DNA from: Aquilaria yunnanensis | Lineage: Eukaryota > Streptophyta > Magnoliopsida > Malvales > Thymelaeaceae | Length of the DNA stretch: 64,000 nt | Assembly (NCBI GenBank): GCA_039654915.1 | Contig: JBDJPA010000012.1 | Location: forward strand, 1,426,001-1,490,000 | Reading direction: 5' to 3' | In this document: in pieces, positions 35,935 to 48,300 of the stretch | Layout of the letters: each line of letters opens with the position of its first letter | How positions within the stretch are numbered: position 1 is the first letter of the stretch | Position numbers and translations under genes: made by a program | The notes under the pieces: model-generated | Seen by the model: only the letters and a program-made list of their open reading frames with translations | What the model was told of the DNA's origin: nothing | The model's database searches: none

Positions 35935-37262
35935 GTGCTTGTGTATGATAATCAATAGAGCTCGTAATGGGAATGTCTCCGCGGCGCTCTATGGTCTTTG
36001 CTGGTCTGGTCGATCTTTGTAATTAATGGTAATCGGCGTTACCTTCATCATCTGATATTGAGCAGAGTTTGACTGTTGCTGGCTATGGAAGGATCTGTTT
36101 CTATTGAGTTGTGTACATGTAAGGCGAAAAATGTTCGGTGTCAAATTGCACGATTAGATTATAACCTTTAATTATTGTTTTAATTTTAACCCCAATCTCT
36201 AACTTTCACATTTTATCTCATTAATCTTGTTAAAACATTTCATTTCGGACATTTGTGTGATGGAAGTCATAAATTTAAAAAGAAAAAGCCTTGTCAGTGT
36301 AGTATTATAGGGAAAATGCTAATTTTAACCCTTGAAATCTTTTCCCTCTAATAAAAAGAACTCAAAGTTAATTTTTCTTCTTTGGTTTTATTTTTATTTT
36401 TAATCCCGCAGTTTTGTCCAACGTGTTTTCTTCTTGTTCTTTTTTTAATCTTTCAATCTATATTTATTTCATCTTTATATATGTTATTCATTTTTATCAT
36501 GACTAACTAATTTTTTTTTTTTTCTAAAGTGAAAGGGTGAAGTTTTTTATATAGAAGTTATAGTTGATTTGAACGAATTGCAACATTAACGGTATTTACT
36601 TTTTTAATCGATTTAACCACTCTTCTTGTTAAGTGAGAGTCTTGATTTATCATAGTCGAATTATTGGTACAAAAGCTATTTGATTCCCTCTATAGAATAT
36701 GGTTATACTGGTTATATTGGAATATTAAGTTATTGTGTTCAAAGGTTGACATGATAGATACTTGAACTCATTTGCAAGTGTTAACGTTCTAAGATTAATG
36801 AAAGCTAATATATTAACTCATACCTAACACTTTTGGAATTTGATTGCTAAATTTTCTGATTAGGAACTTTTTTATGTTTGAATCCCAATTAAGTAGCAAG
36901 ATGAGCTAAAATTAATCATAATTAATATACTTAAAGTGGATCTCCTTAATCTTAGCTATTTGAATTTGAGTTTTAATCAATATTTGTTCACATCTTACAC
37001 CAAAACATTCCTTACTAAAAATCTGTAATTTGTATTTTTTAATTTACTTCTCTGTGGTTTAACACTTGGACTCTCAAGATTTTATTACTTGCGATAACTT
37101 ATACTTGAGTTACCACCACTAAAGTGCAACAAATGGCAACGGAGATAGCGGGGATGGCAAGAAGACAAGAAAGGAAGAAGAGAGGCGAGACTAAGAGAAA
37201 AATTGAGAGGGGAGGGAGAGGGGAGAGACAGAGAAGATGAGAGGCGGCGTACATATTGCAAT
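35935..37262. other. 3' flank of the ankyrin gene and intergenic DNA
   Basis: It begins with the 3' UTR (to roughly 36130). The rest is AT-rich with no gene or terminal repeats recognised. A G/A-rich stretch lies at 37150-37250, just before the hAT insertion. Confidence 0.45.
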
Positions 37263-37270
37263 GAGCCTAG

Positions 37271-38223
37271 TAGGGGTGAGCATGGGTCGGGTTGGTTCGG
37301 TTTTATGGTGGAACCGAACCAACCCAAAATGGCCTCGATTTCAAAATTTTTCTACCCAACCCAGAACCAAGAACCGAACAGAACCAGAACCATGGTTCTG
37401 GGTTTCTCGGTTCTGGTTCTTAGGTTTTTCGGTTTATACCATATACCTATAACAACATCAAAATTCAATAAATCTACATCCATAATCAGTTTTATGACAT
37501 ATTCAACATAATATACAATTAATTAATATTTAAATATAAGTACTTAGATACATTCAAAAGATTTTAAAATGTTGTTCTTTTGGTTCAAAAGAGTTGCTTA
37601 TGGGGTATCTTTTATCTCAACTAGTTTACTTCATTCCAGTAATTCTAATATTGGTATGACATTCAATATAGAAAACTGAGCCTTTAAGACCATCTTCTTC
37701 AGTATCAAAACCTAAAATATATCAATGTCATAAATTTTTAATTTTGCATGACTCAAATGAAAAAAATATCATAATTGTGTCGTAAAGAGTAGTCTGGAAT
37801 AAAAGATCGAAAGCAAAATGACTTAGGAGTGGTGGGTCTATAAAGCAAAGTGATTTAAGTGAATATAGAGAAATTTCGTAAATGATCCCACAACTTCCAT
37901 ACTGTTTCAATTTGGAACATCAGTTTAAGAGTTTAATATAAAAACACAAAATAACAATTATAATACTTCAAAGAAATATGTGTGTGTGTGTGTGTGTATA
38001 GATATATTAGTAATATTATAATATATATATATATATATATATCTCGGGTTCGGTTCCACCTCGGGTTGGTTCCATATGGAACCAGAACCAACCCAAAAAC
38101 CGTCGGTTCTCCTATATGTGGAACCAACCCGAGAACTATGATCAATTTTTACCCAACCCAACCCAACCCAATAGGGGTGGTTCGGTTTCGGTTTCGGGTT
38201 TACCCAACCCATACTCACCCCTA
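37271..38223. mobile_element. Non-autonomous hAT element (953 bp)
   Basis: The left end TAGGGGTGAGCATGGGT matches the reverse complement of the right end, TAGGGGTGAGTATGGGT. Perfect 8-bp duplications GAGCCTAG lie at 37263-37270 and 38224-38231. Subterminal regions are rich in 'ggttcggtt/aaccgaacc' motifs in inverted orientation. The middle has (TG)n at about 37979-37998 and (AT)n at about 38018-38042. No transposase is present. Confidence 0.9.
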
Positions 38224-38231
38224 GAGCCTAG

Positions 38232-40265
38232 GGTTGGAGAAAAAATTAAAGAAAAATGACTAATTACACTCCTAGTCCCTCAACTATCCTTTTCCTGTCA
38301 CTTAAGTCCCATCTATTTATAATCTTATATTTTCAGTACTGTCTATCTCAAACCTTCCACCTTATATAATTTCAGGTTTGTTGGGTTAGGGCCGACCGTA
38401 ACCCAACTTCAATCACAAAATATTGGATTGGGTTGGATCAGGTTAAAATGCATGTGTTTTCTTCTTTAAACCCTACCTGAACCCGGTTTTTTTATTCAGG
38501 TTTGGGCTAGATATCGAGTTGTGAGTTATACTTTCACCCCTAGTCAATTTTCTTTCCAGTGGTACGGTTATAAAATAATCACTCACAATTGTAAGTTCAT
38601 CCACAAATTTGATTTGTTGTTCAATCCTTGTGTGTGTATTTGGAGCTCTTTGAAGTGGTTCTCATATTTGTTCTTTTTTTTTTATTTCTCTATGATCCTT
38701 TTCGTTTTATGTTGATACATGTAGCCCTAAAAAAGAATGATGCAGACATTGACGAATTTGGAAATCCGGTTCATAGTAGTTCGATTGCTCTATTAGAAGC
38801 TGAAAATGAGTAAGTAGCAAAACCAAGAGCTTCACCCCAAGGAGCAGATGTTGCAACACTATTTAATCTACCAGTAGTTAAGCTGGAGTGGTACAATTCT
38901 CATCTCCAAGCTATTTGTGAAAGTTTCAGTTTGCTGAGATTGTTTCACAAATCTCATTGTAGTAGATTTTCGTTTCTAGTGTTTTAATTTAAGCCTTCTG
39001 CATAAGAAGACTTGTATTGTTGTATTAGTTATGGTTGTTTTTGGAGAGCTGCTAGCTGTTGGGAGTTGAAGAGATTTATTCATGTTTAAGTTTTGGATCT
39101 GTTCGCTTATCCAGCATATTTCTTTTTATTACTCCTTCCTTCCGACAATGTCCCTTTTCTAATTTTCTTGTGTCACAAATAGATTATTGTTATTTTTAGT
39201 CTAGGGAATTATGTGTATCAATGGATATAGTTCGGGTATAAGTGTTGTAATTTACCCAAGAGAATGGTGATTACATGGCTTTTTTTAATTTTATTTTTAT
39301 TGTTGAGCAGACTTAACGGAATATTATAAAGAGGATGAAATATTTTCTTCATTATTCTTGTAAAATGGTTAATTTGCCAACATTCAAAACTTTAGTAATC
39401 AATATCATAACCAACGAAAACTTTAATGATCTTTTTAACTACAAAAAAATTTCAGTGGTTGATATTCGCCAGAGAGAAAAGTTAAGTGGACTATTTTCCA
39501 CCTTCATTCATTCCATTATCTCCAATTTCTGTTGTGCTATACGTTTATCCAAGTAAAACTAGGATCAACATCGAGAATCATGATCAGCTCTGGAATTGTG
39601 GGATTCAATTTAATTACTTAATCCCATGGGCCTTGAAAAAAAGCGCTCCTGCTTTGTTTTCAAGTTATAGTTTCACACGTAAAAACACATGTTGTATCTC
39701 TAAATGGAAGTTCGACAAAATATAGATGTATGGCACCAACTATAGTTTCCCATGAAAACATTACATCCTTCAGCAAAAATAAAAAAGGTCTATAAATAAA
39801 AAAAACATTATGGATAAATAACTAGAGTCTTTCTAATTACATGCCCAAAATTTTTGAACAATATTCTTTTAAAGCCTCTTTAGCTTTTCAATTTTGGGAG
39901 AAAATGATGAAAAAAGTATTGTGCAATAAATATTTATTAAAATGACAGTATCATACTATCATTTATTGACCAAAAAGTAACATATACACACAAAGACACA
40001 GAGACTTTTTATTTTTTAAAAGAAATTGGCTAACCCTGTTACTTGTAAGACCTCCTTTTAGAAGAGAAAAATATGGGTCTACTGTATTTTTTTTCCCCGA
40101 AAGGGAAACACATTATTTTAAAACTCACATCATAAAACATTCAAAGTCAATTAAACGTGTCTCTTTTTTGGTAAAAAATGGTAATTTCTAAAATTTTAAA
40201 TTTGACCACAAAAAAACATGTGAGACAAATATGATGTTAACTTTTACCGAGAAAAAAAAAAGAAA
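38232..40265. other. Intergenic; one possible exon fragment
   Basis: At about 38722-38812 a frame on the plus strand reads DIDEFGNPVHSSSIALLEAENE and then a stop. It has coding-like composition and a possible AG acceptor just before it ('catgtag'). The same frame continues open for about 58 codons after the stop, and a 'gtaagt'-like donor overlaps that stop. I do not recognise the protein. It could be a gene relic or a captured exon. Nothing else was recognised. Confidence 0.3.
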
Positions 40266-40273
40266 GCAAAAAG

Positions 40274-40978
40274 TAAGGTGTTAAATATCGTTACTATTAG
40301 ATATACCGCATTCTAAATTTTTAAGGCATACCGTATAGTATACTGCATAGCATATCGTTATCATTTTTACAAAAAAAAATATTATAATATTATTTTATGA
40401 TGACATATATTCCATAATTTTTTTTTTCATATTTTATATGTATTTTATTTTTTCTTATCATAATCTGTCAAATATAAATAAAATATATATGATATAAGAT
40501 ATTTTTTTAATACAAAAAACATCAAAAATGTTATATATATAGCAAAATAAATAATACTTAGAAAGAAATTAATTTATTGATATAAGAGAAAAAAATAATA
40601 CTTTAATAATAGCAATACATTTTCTAATACCACATTGAGTTTTTAGGTAGTACAAAGTAACCATTAAATTTTTATGTTAATTAAGAAAAGTAATCAAAAG
40701 AATAAAAAATAAATATTTATTTTATGATATGTGTATTAATTAATATTTTGATCTAAAATAACAAAAAAAAAAAAATCACATACGACTCTATGAAAAATAA
40801 AATATTGTAGTAAATACCTCACAATATTTGCGGTATAATGTGATTTTTAGACAAATATATATAAAAAGTGGATGGTATGTAAAAAAAAATGAAATACCGT
40901 GACATACTACTCTATAAAATGACAAAATGTAAAAATATTTGTACCATATATCGCTTATTCACGATATTTAATTCTATG
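40274..40978. mobile_element. AT-rich hAT-like MITE, copy 1 (705 bp)
   Basis: The ends TAAGGTGTTAAATATCG and the reverse complement of CGATATTTAATTCTATG match at most positions. The 8-bp flanks GCAAAAAG (40266-40273) and GCAAAAAA (40979-40986) differ by one base. The interior is aligned end to end with the copy at 51822-52563. There is no coding potential. Confidence 0.65.
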
Positions 40979-41017
40979 GCAAAAAATTCCTTATTGAACA
41001 AGAAGAGGAGGGTGTTA

Positions 41018-41800
41018 GAGTATCTCCAACAGTTTCCCTATTTTGCAGTTTTTCTCTATTTTAGGGCATATGAAGTCAATTTTCATTCCAACAGTTTCCT
41101 CATCCTATTCTCTAAAATGGGGAATGAGATGAAAGAGAAGATTTCATTCTCTATTTCTGCAGAAACTCCAAAAATTTTTGGGGAATGAAAAATAACATTC
41201 TCTCTTTCTCGTAAAGGTTGTCCCATTTATTATTCACAACAATTAATTCATAATTTTATTTTCCTCAAAATTTCTTATAGAAATATAAACTTTTTATATG
41301 AAAATGGTATCTTAAAAACTCTATTTTATATTTTTTTTTTAAAAAAAATTATAATACAAATTAATATGAATATTTTTAAGTCAAACTTTAGTTAAAAAAG
41401 TTAAAATAGTCATTTTTTGTGAAACAAAGATAGTAAATTTTTATATTTTACACAATATTTAATTATCAACAATTATTTCATATTTTTTTTCAAAATTTCT
41501 TATAGAATTATAATATTTTTTTTATGAAAATTGAACCTAAAGACTATTTTATAAACATAATTTTGAAAATTTTTTATAATATAAATTAATATAAATATAT
41601 TTAAGTCAAATTTTAGTAAAAAAGATAAAAGAGTCATCCTTTGTAAAACAGAACGAGTAATTTTTTAAAATTTTTAATAATATTTAATTATACAATAATT
41701 AATCTAGTCATTAATTTGAATTTGCTTTAAATTCATAATATTTAATTGCTATGTAATAAATATAAAATTCTACAAAATAGAGAAGCTATTGGAGTTGAAG
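41018..41800. mobile_element. MITE with 'CTCCAACAG' ends (about 780 bp)
   Basis: The left end GAGTATCTCCAACAGTTTCC resembles the reverse complement of the right end, CTTCAACTCCAATAGCTTCT. The interior holds two diverged direct copies of a roughly 230-bp block (about 41231-41460 and 41462-41700, sharing 'ttcttatagaa' and 'aatatttaagtcaa' phrases). The superfamily is not resolved. Confidence 0.5.
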
Positions 41801-41869
41801 TAAAAAAATTATAGAGGTTTTACTTTTTACTTCTCCATCTTATAAAAATTTTAGGGAAGTTGTTGTTTA

Positions 41870-42395
41870 GGGCCGTTGCGTCATTCCAGAGACGTGATCA
41901 GTCATTAGTTTCCGATAGCGTCTGGGTTAGAAGTAAAAGAAATATTAACAAAATCCTTAAAATACTTAATTAGCACTAAACTGAATGTTAAACAATTCAC
42001 TTTCTCAGCTGAATTACTAAATTCTATGGGAAGAGAAGCGCTGCGAAAATCCAATAGTCACCATTTTTGAAATCCCACCGATTCCATTAAAATTCTTCGA
42101 ACTTTTTCCCAGATCCGATTTCCCTTCACAGAATCATAGCTCTCGAGTCTCTCGTCTATCGGATCCTCGTTCCCGTCTGCCTTTCAATTCCGGCAACGCG
42201 GACAGCTCATAAGGAAGCTAATAAAACCGCCGGAAAGAAGAGATAGTTATGTTCAGATTCGAACAGGAAAAGATCAGGAAACGGATTTCGATTTGATTCT
42301 CGTTGAGTAGGAATCGAGGCGGAATCGTGAAACTAAAGGAGCGTCTTCTTTTGCTGATTTCTTCTTGTTGGCTATTCGACGACGACGAAGACGAA
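41870..42395 (+). promoter_or_regulatory. Promoter and 5' leader of VAC14
   Basis: GC content rises from about 42060, in line with a transcribed leader. No TATA box stands out. The frame of exon 1 is open upstream to about 42303, but homology to VAC14 starts only at the ATG at 42396. Confidence 0.45.
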
Positions 42396-45300
42396 ATGGT
42401 CGACGCACTCTCCGTGATTCCGGCGGCTGTCCTACGGAACCTCTCCGATAAGCTGTATGAGAAGCGGAAGAATGCGGCTCTTGAGGTTCTGTATATGTTA
42501 TTTCCTGGAATTGAGTTTCTAGGGTTTTGAATTGCTAGTCTTATAGTATAGAATTGATTTTCTTCTTCGCCCTTTTCAATGTTAGCTCGAGGGCATTGTG
42601 AAGCAGCTGGCCGCCGCCGGGGATCATGAGAAGATTTCGGCGGTTATTATCTTGTTGACGACGGAATTTACTTACTCGCCGCAAGCGAATCAACGGAAGG
42701 TTGCTGGATTGAACAACCTGGATCATAAGGCTATATTGTTACAGCGAATGGTCTGATTCTGATTTTAAAAATGTGATAATGCAGGGAGGTCTGATAGGAT
42801 TAGCTGCTGCTACTGTCGGGCTGACTTCAGAGGCAGCGCAACACCTTGAGGTAGGCATTCTTCGATTTTATCTTCCCTAACTGCTGCTTTGGTGAATCTG
42901 TTACAGGCATCATGGATTATTTTCCTGCGGAAAATTCTCCCAGTCCCAGTACCATTAGGGCTTCCTTTGATCAGCTTATAAGGACTCCTAGTTGGTGCAC
43001 TCTGCAGTCTGCACTTAATGTCTAGGATTCCAGGATAGTACCCAAGCAATCTAATTAACTGTGTAGCCGAGCCTATCTCTTGTAGGAAAAGAAAACTAGG
43101 TGTTCCTGCAGACTTTAGTGGCAAATTGCCAAATTGTATAATGAGTTAGGGTATATCTTTATGAGTGTATGCGGCCTTGTTCAAGACTTCAAGTTCATCC
43201 TCACCTTATGTAAGTGTTAAATACGACCTAATATATGCAATTGTTTCTAACTTTGGTAATTCTGACAACATTTCTAGAGAGAGAGAGAGAATGAGTAATT
43301 GGAGGAATAGAGCTAGCTGTAAAACTGACAAGAAGTGGTTTGGGGATGTTTGGTATATTTAGGATGCTGTAATCGATGATCTGTATATGGATTTGGAGAA
43401 GTTCCTTCCGGTTGATTAATTGTTTCAATTGACTGGACAAGTGTTTGTGGGTAAAGTCTCCCTTTTCCCTCTTCTGTAGGAGTTCTTTCTCCAAATTGAT
43501 GGACAGTAAGTGGGATAGAATGTGATTTCTGGGGCAGGATCTTCATTATTAGGTGGGAGTCTTCTTGGTCTTTAATATGGTTGAAAGAGAATTCTGCTCC
43601 AGTAGTTCCTTTTCATTCTTTTGGGACAAGAGTAATAATATGGCAGTGGCCTTTTTTCTTGTTACTTTTGTTCATTAATTTTGTTCTAGAAAAGGTCTGT
43701 TGGTTTCAGCTTATCATAAATGCTGTCTATTTTGTTTTTATTTCAAAATTTTTCTTCTCTTCGCTTTTACAAATTCATAGTTGTTGCTTTGATGACCTGT
43801 CAGCAAATCGTGCCTCCGGTGCTCAGTTCCTTTTCTGACCAGGATAGTAGAGTTCGTTATTATGCTTGCGAAGCTCTATATAACATTGCAAAGGTTATTT
43901 GCTGGTCTCCAGAACCATACGTACATACATGTGCTTTCATTTTTTTCCCTTTAAGAACTGACTGATGCAATGCTTTTTATTTTGCTGGCTCATAGGTTGT
44001 CAGAGGAGATTTTATCATATTCTTTAATCAGATATTTGATGCCTTGTGTAAGCTGTCAGCAGATTCAGATGCCAATGTACAGAGTGCTGCCCATCTTTTA
44101 GATCGTCTTGTCAAGGTCAATCATTAACCTGTCTCATTGTGTTTGCTTGTTGTTGAAATTACAGATAGTGGAATTGTTTATGATACATTGACTTGACCTT
44201 GTAAAACAGGATATTGTTACTGAAAGTGATCAGTTCAGGTCTGGCTTACTCACTTTTTGTTACAGTCCATATAAATGCTATGCTTTGACATCAATTTCTT
44301 TTCTGTATTTCTTATTTAAGTTTGTTGTTGTTCTGCAGCATAGAAGAATTTATACCTTTATTGAGAGAGCGCATGAATGTCCTTAATCCTTACGTTCGGC
44401 AGTTTTTAGTAGGATGGATAACTGTTCTAGATAGTGTTCCAGATATTGATATGCTTGGTTTTCTACCTGATTTTCTTGATGGTAATGAACTTGTTCCTGT
44501 TTAGATCAATACCATTCATCTTGTTCTCTAAAAAATTTTGTCATGACATGTTTTTGTGACTAGATGCTGGTTTAAAAATTCTTATGAAATTTCAGGTCTG
44601 TTCAATATGTTGAGTGATTCTAGTCACGAAATACGGCAACAGGCTGATTCAGCTCTCTCAGAATTTCTTCAAGAGATTAAGAATTCCCCTGTAAGGCTTG
44701 GAAGTTTTATTCTCTCTCTTCTGTTGTTAAGCTTCTATGGAAGTCTATTTTAATTGGTGCTGTTCAAACTTTTACGGTTCATTCTCTGGAAGTTGCTTTT
44801 ACCATCTATTTGAAGTGATGTGAAATTTAGGTTATATATTCAGATCAATCTTCTTCTAATTTTTGGGATTTGTCTGATTTCTTGCAATGAAAAATCTTTT
44901 TTTGTTTTCATTTTGTAATTTTCTGACTCAAGCAGTGTACTCTTGAAGTCTGTAGATTATGGTCGCATGGCTGAGATACTGGTGCAGAGAGCAGCTTCTC
45001 CCGATGAATTTACACGATTAACAGCTATAACCTGGGTAAGTAAATTCACTGTATTCTGTGGCTGAAAATGACATGATAATGAAAATAGACATAAGAGAAA
45101 TGAATCCAAATAAATATTTTCCTTTTCATTTCCATATTTTCATTACATTCCTCTCTATTTTCTACTTACCCAAGTTATGATTGGCTCTCTTTGTACTGTA
45201 CAGATAAATGAGTTCGTAAAACTTGGTGGCGACCAGCTTGTACCTTACTATGCTGACATTCTGGGGGCCATCCTTCCCTGTATCTCTGATAAAGAAGAGA

Positions 45301-48300
45301 AAATTAGAGTCGTAAGTTGATCTCATATGAGTTCACCTTCCTATTATCTTGTGAACCATCTTCTGTGATACGTTCTTTAATCTCTGTCTGTTTGTTAAAT
45401 TGTACTTCGAATTATACATACTAGGTTGCTCGTGAAACCAATGAAGAGCTTCGTGCAATTAAGGCCGATCCTGCAGAAGCATTTGATGTTGGGGCTATTC
45501 TCTCTATTGCAAGGAGGTGTAGTTTCACTTCCTGCTGTGCTAGGTTCAACTGTAGCTAGTGGTTCGAACTTGGGTGGCCATGTTGCACAACTTGTTTAAA
45601 GACATTTAGAAGTGCTGAGAGTGCTTGCTTGTTCGATTAGTTTTAGATCTAATATTTCTCATGATTTTGTGGTGAGAATTGGCTCTTTTGTTCCATCAGG
45701 CAAATAGATAGCGAGTTTGAAGCTACTCGAATTGAAGCATTGCATTGGATATCAACCCTATTAAATAGACATCGTGCTGAGGTAAGCAAACAGTTAGCTC
45801 ACCTGTGCCACTTGTACCATTCACTGAGAAGCTTAGACAAAAAGGAAGTAGGAACCAATATTACTAGAAACCTGTAATTTTCTTTAATCTGCTGAGGTTG
45901 ATAGTTTGACTCATGGAACAGGTCTTATGTTTTCTCAATGACATTTTTGACACCCTCCTGAAAGCATTATCTGATCCTTCTGATGAGGTAAATCTTTTTT
46001 TTTTCTTTATATATATATTGTTCTAATCTACTAGTTACACACAATAGCTTTTGATGTTAAATTTGTAGTCGGCCTTTTTAGCTTAAAAATGTAATTTGAG
46101 AAATTCTAGACTAAATTGCCCAAGAAAACAGCATGCTACAGTAAGCAAACCACAAAAAGAATAAAATTTTTACTGTTTATCTGTGTGGAACCTTCCTGGA
46201 GATTTTTGACTCTTGGGATAGAAATGAAGGTTTTGTACCATGCAGCATTATGTTCATTTGTTTTCCCCTTGTGTGTGTGTGTGTGTCTGTCTGTCTGTCT
46301 GTCTTTCTTCAGAGAACACCATGCAGCAGTTGTTTGATTCTAAAAATTGAATTTCTATTTGTCATATGTTGAACTTGTTATTGGTTGGTTGCTTTCACAG
46401 TTCTCAAGTCATTACTAACCATTGTGCAGCAGATTTCATTGTTCTGGGTATTTATTTATATGCAGTTAATCCACACACACACACACGCGCGCGCGCACAC
46501 ACACACACATTATGCTATTGCTAGGGATCAACCTTATATTCAATCCTTGGAGGTCTAATTTGTGGTTTATTTTCCCTTAACAACAGGTGGTTCTTCTTGT
46601 ACTTGACATTCATGCATGCATAGCACAAGATTCCCAGCACTTCCGCCAACTTGTTGTTTTCCTAGTGCATAATTTCCGGGTTGATCATTCTCTTCTTGAG
46701 AAGTGAGCCCTTGAATTATACTATTTCGTTCCTTTTCCTTTTTAGATGCCATTCATTAATTCTTTACAATTAGATTGCCTGGGATAAAAGGCCACTGGCC
46801 ATGCTAATAATTTTGTTTTTTCTTGCAAATCAATTATATCAGGCGTGGTGCTTTGATAATCCGCAGACTGTGTGTTCTCTTGGATGCAGAAAGGGTCTAT
46901 CGAGAGATGTCAACAATACTTGAGGGAGAAGCTGACCTGGAATTTGCCTCCATTATGGTCCAGGTCTCTGTCAATTTGAGAACTCTTCATTTACTGAAAT
47001 TGCTATGACCTTAATGAGGTTCATGTCCATTTTTCTTTATCTCCCTTTTTCTTCTTTGGCTGAATTCTATCAGTTATCAAGCATTCTCTAGCATGACTAT
47101 AGCAAAGCTGATTCTCAAGATGCAATCATCAACTTCAACTTGTAGCTTCATAGCCAAGGCATATTCCGTTGAAATGATTTATTGTGCTTGCATATACAAG
47201 TGGATGTGCAAAGACATGAGAGGAGGGAGAGCAAGAGAAACTATACCACTCATTTTTAATAACAAAGGCAAATTTGTGCCAATTTAGCAATTGGTGACTA
47301 ACGGCACAATTGTGGCAAAACGAGTTCAAATTCTTTAAAAGGAATTTTGGGAATATTCCTTTCTCGCGGCAGCTTGCGTTGTTAGTTCTCAGTCTCGCCA
47401 TTAGGTGGGTTGCCTCCTCTCACATACAAATTCCATGATCCTTTTAGGAAAATGGCCCATGCCAAGCTGTTTAGCCAGCTTCGTGCTTCTCTCTCCCTTG
47501 GCCTCCATTCTTGAAGCCAGTTGAATTGTTTTCTTTCTGCCTCTTTCCATGTAAAGCAACACACTCTTATCTGAAAAGAAATCATTCACAAAGCTGATAG
47601 ACATCAGTGTCCTTGATGCTGTTGCTGACAGTGTGGTAAGTTAGATTCTCACTTAAGGAAGTGCAGAAGCAGATTTCTTTGTACCGTCCAAGTTGTAGGT
47701 CCTTGCGAGCCATGTGTGACCCTTAACAATTCCATAGCCGTTTTCTGGTTGTTTGTTGATTTAACATATGCATGGTAGTGGCAAGAGGTGAGTTTGGGCA
47801 TTTTGATTTTCAGTTTTGGAGGGATGGTTTGCTCTGATAAAGAAGGTTTATCTGAACAGTTCTGTGTTTGGTGTATCAACTTTGGAGACTTCAAAAATGA
47901 TGGAAGGGATAAGTAATGGTGACAATGGTACTTTGTCAAGGATGGGATGGTGCTGGTTTTAGTTTGATATCACTTTTGGCCTTCACGAACATTTAAGTTC
48001 CATTCACACACACAAAACACATATTAATCAGATGGATAGTTGCTGAATTTTAGTTATCAAAATTTTAATAGATGGCTTCACAAATGGTGAAATTTGAAGC
48101 TTGATAGAATCCTCGGAACGTTTGAGAATTTCGTGTGGAAAAGAAATTGCACCATAATAACTCATATGTATGTTGAGAACACTCTAGTGTTTAACTTTGA
48201 GAGTTTTCTTGATAGGCAATCATTTGCAACTATTGACAGACAGGCACATGACTAGAGTCAAGTTATTGTTCATTTATTTTCTGTCATGTCCTCTTGTGCC

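Noticed and set aside
38382..38520. Possible small hAT element with 'ttgggttagggc' and 'cccaacttc' phrases
   Set aside because: The inverted phrases are short and scattered, and no 8-bp duplication was found.
42303..42395. Upstream extension of VAC14 exon 1
   Set aside because: The frame is open but has no ATG, and similarity to VAC14 starts at 42396.
47093..47939. Several short frames in the large VAC14 intron after exon 15
   Set aside because: No shared domain, and exons 15 and 16 join in frame without them.
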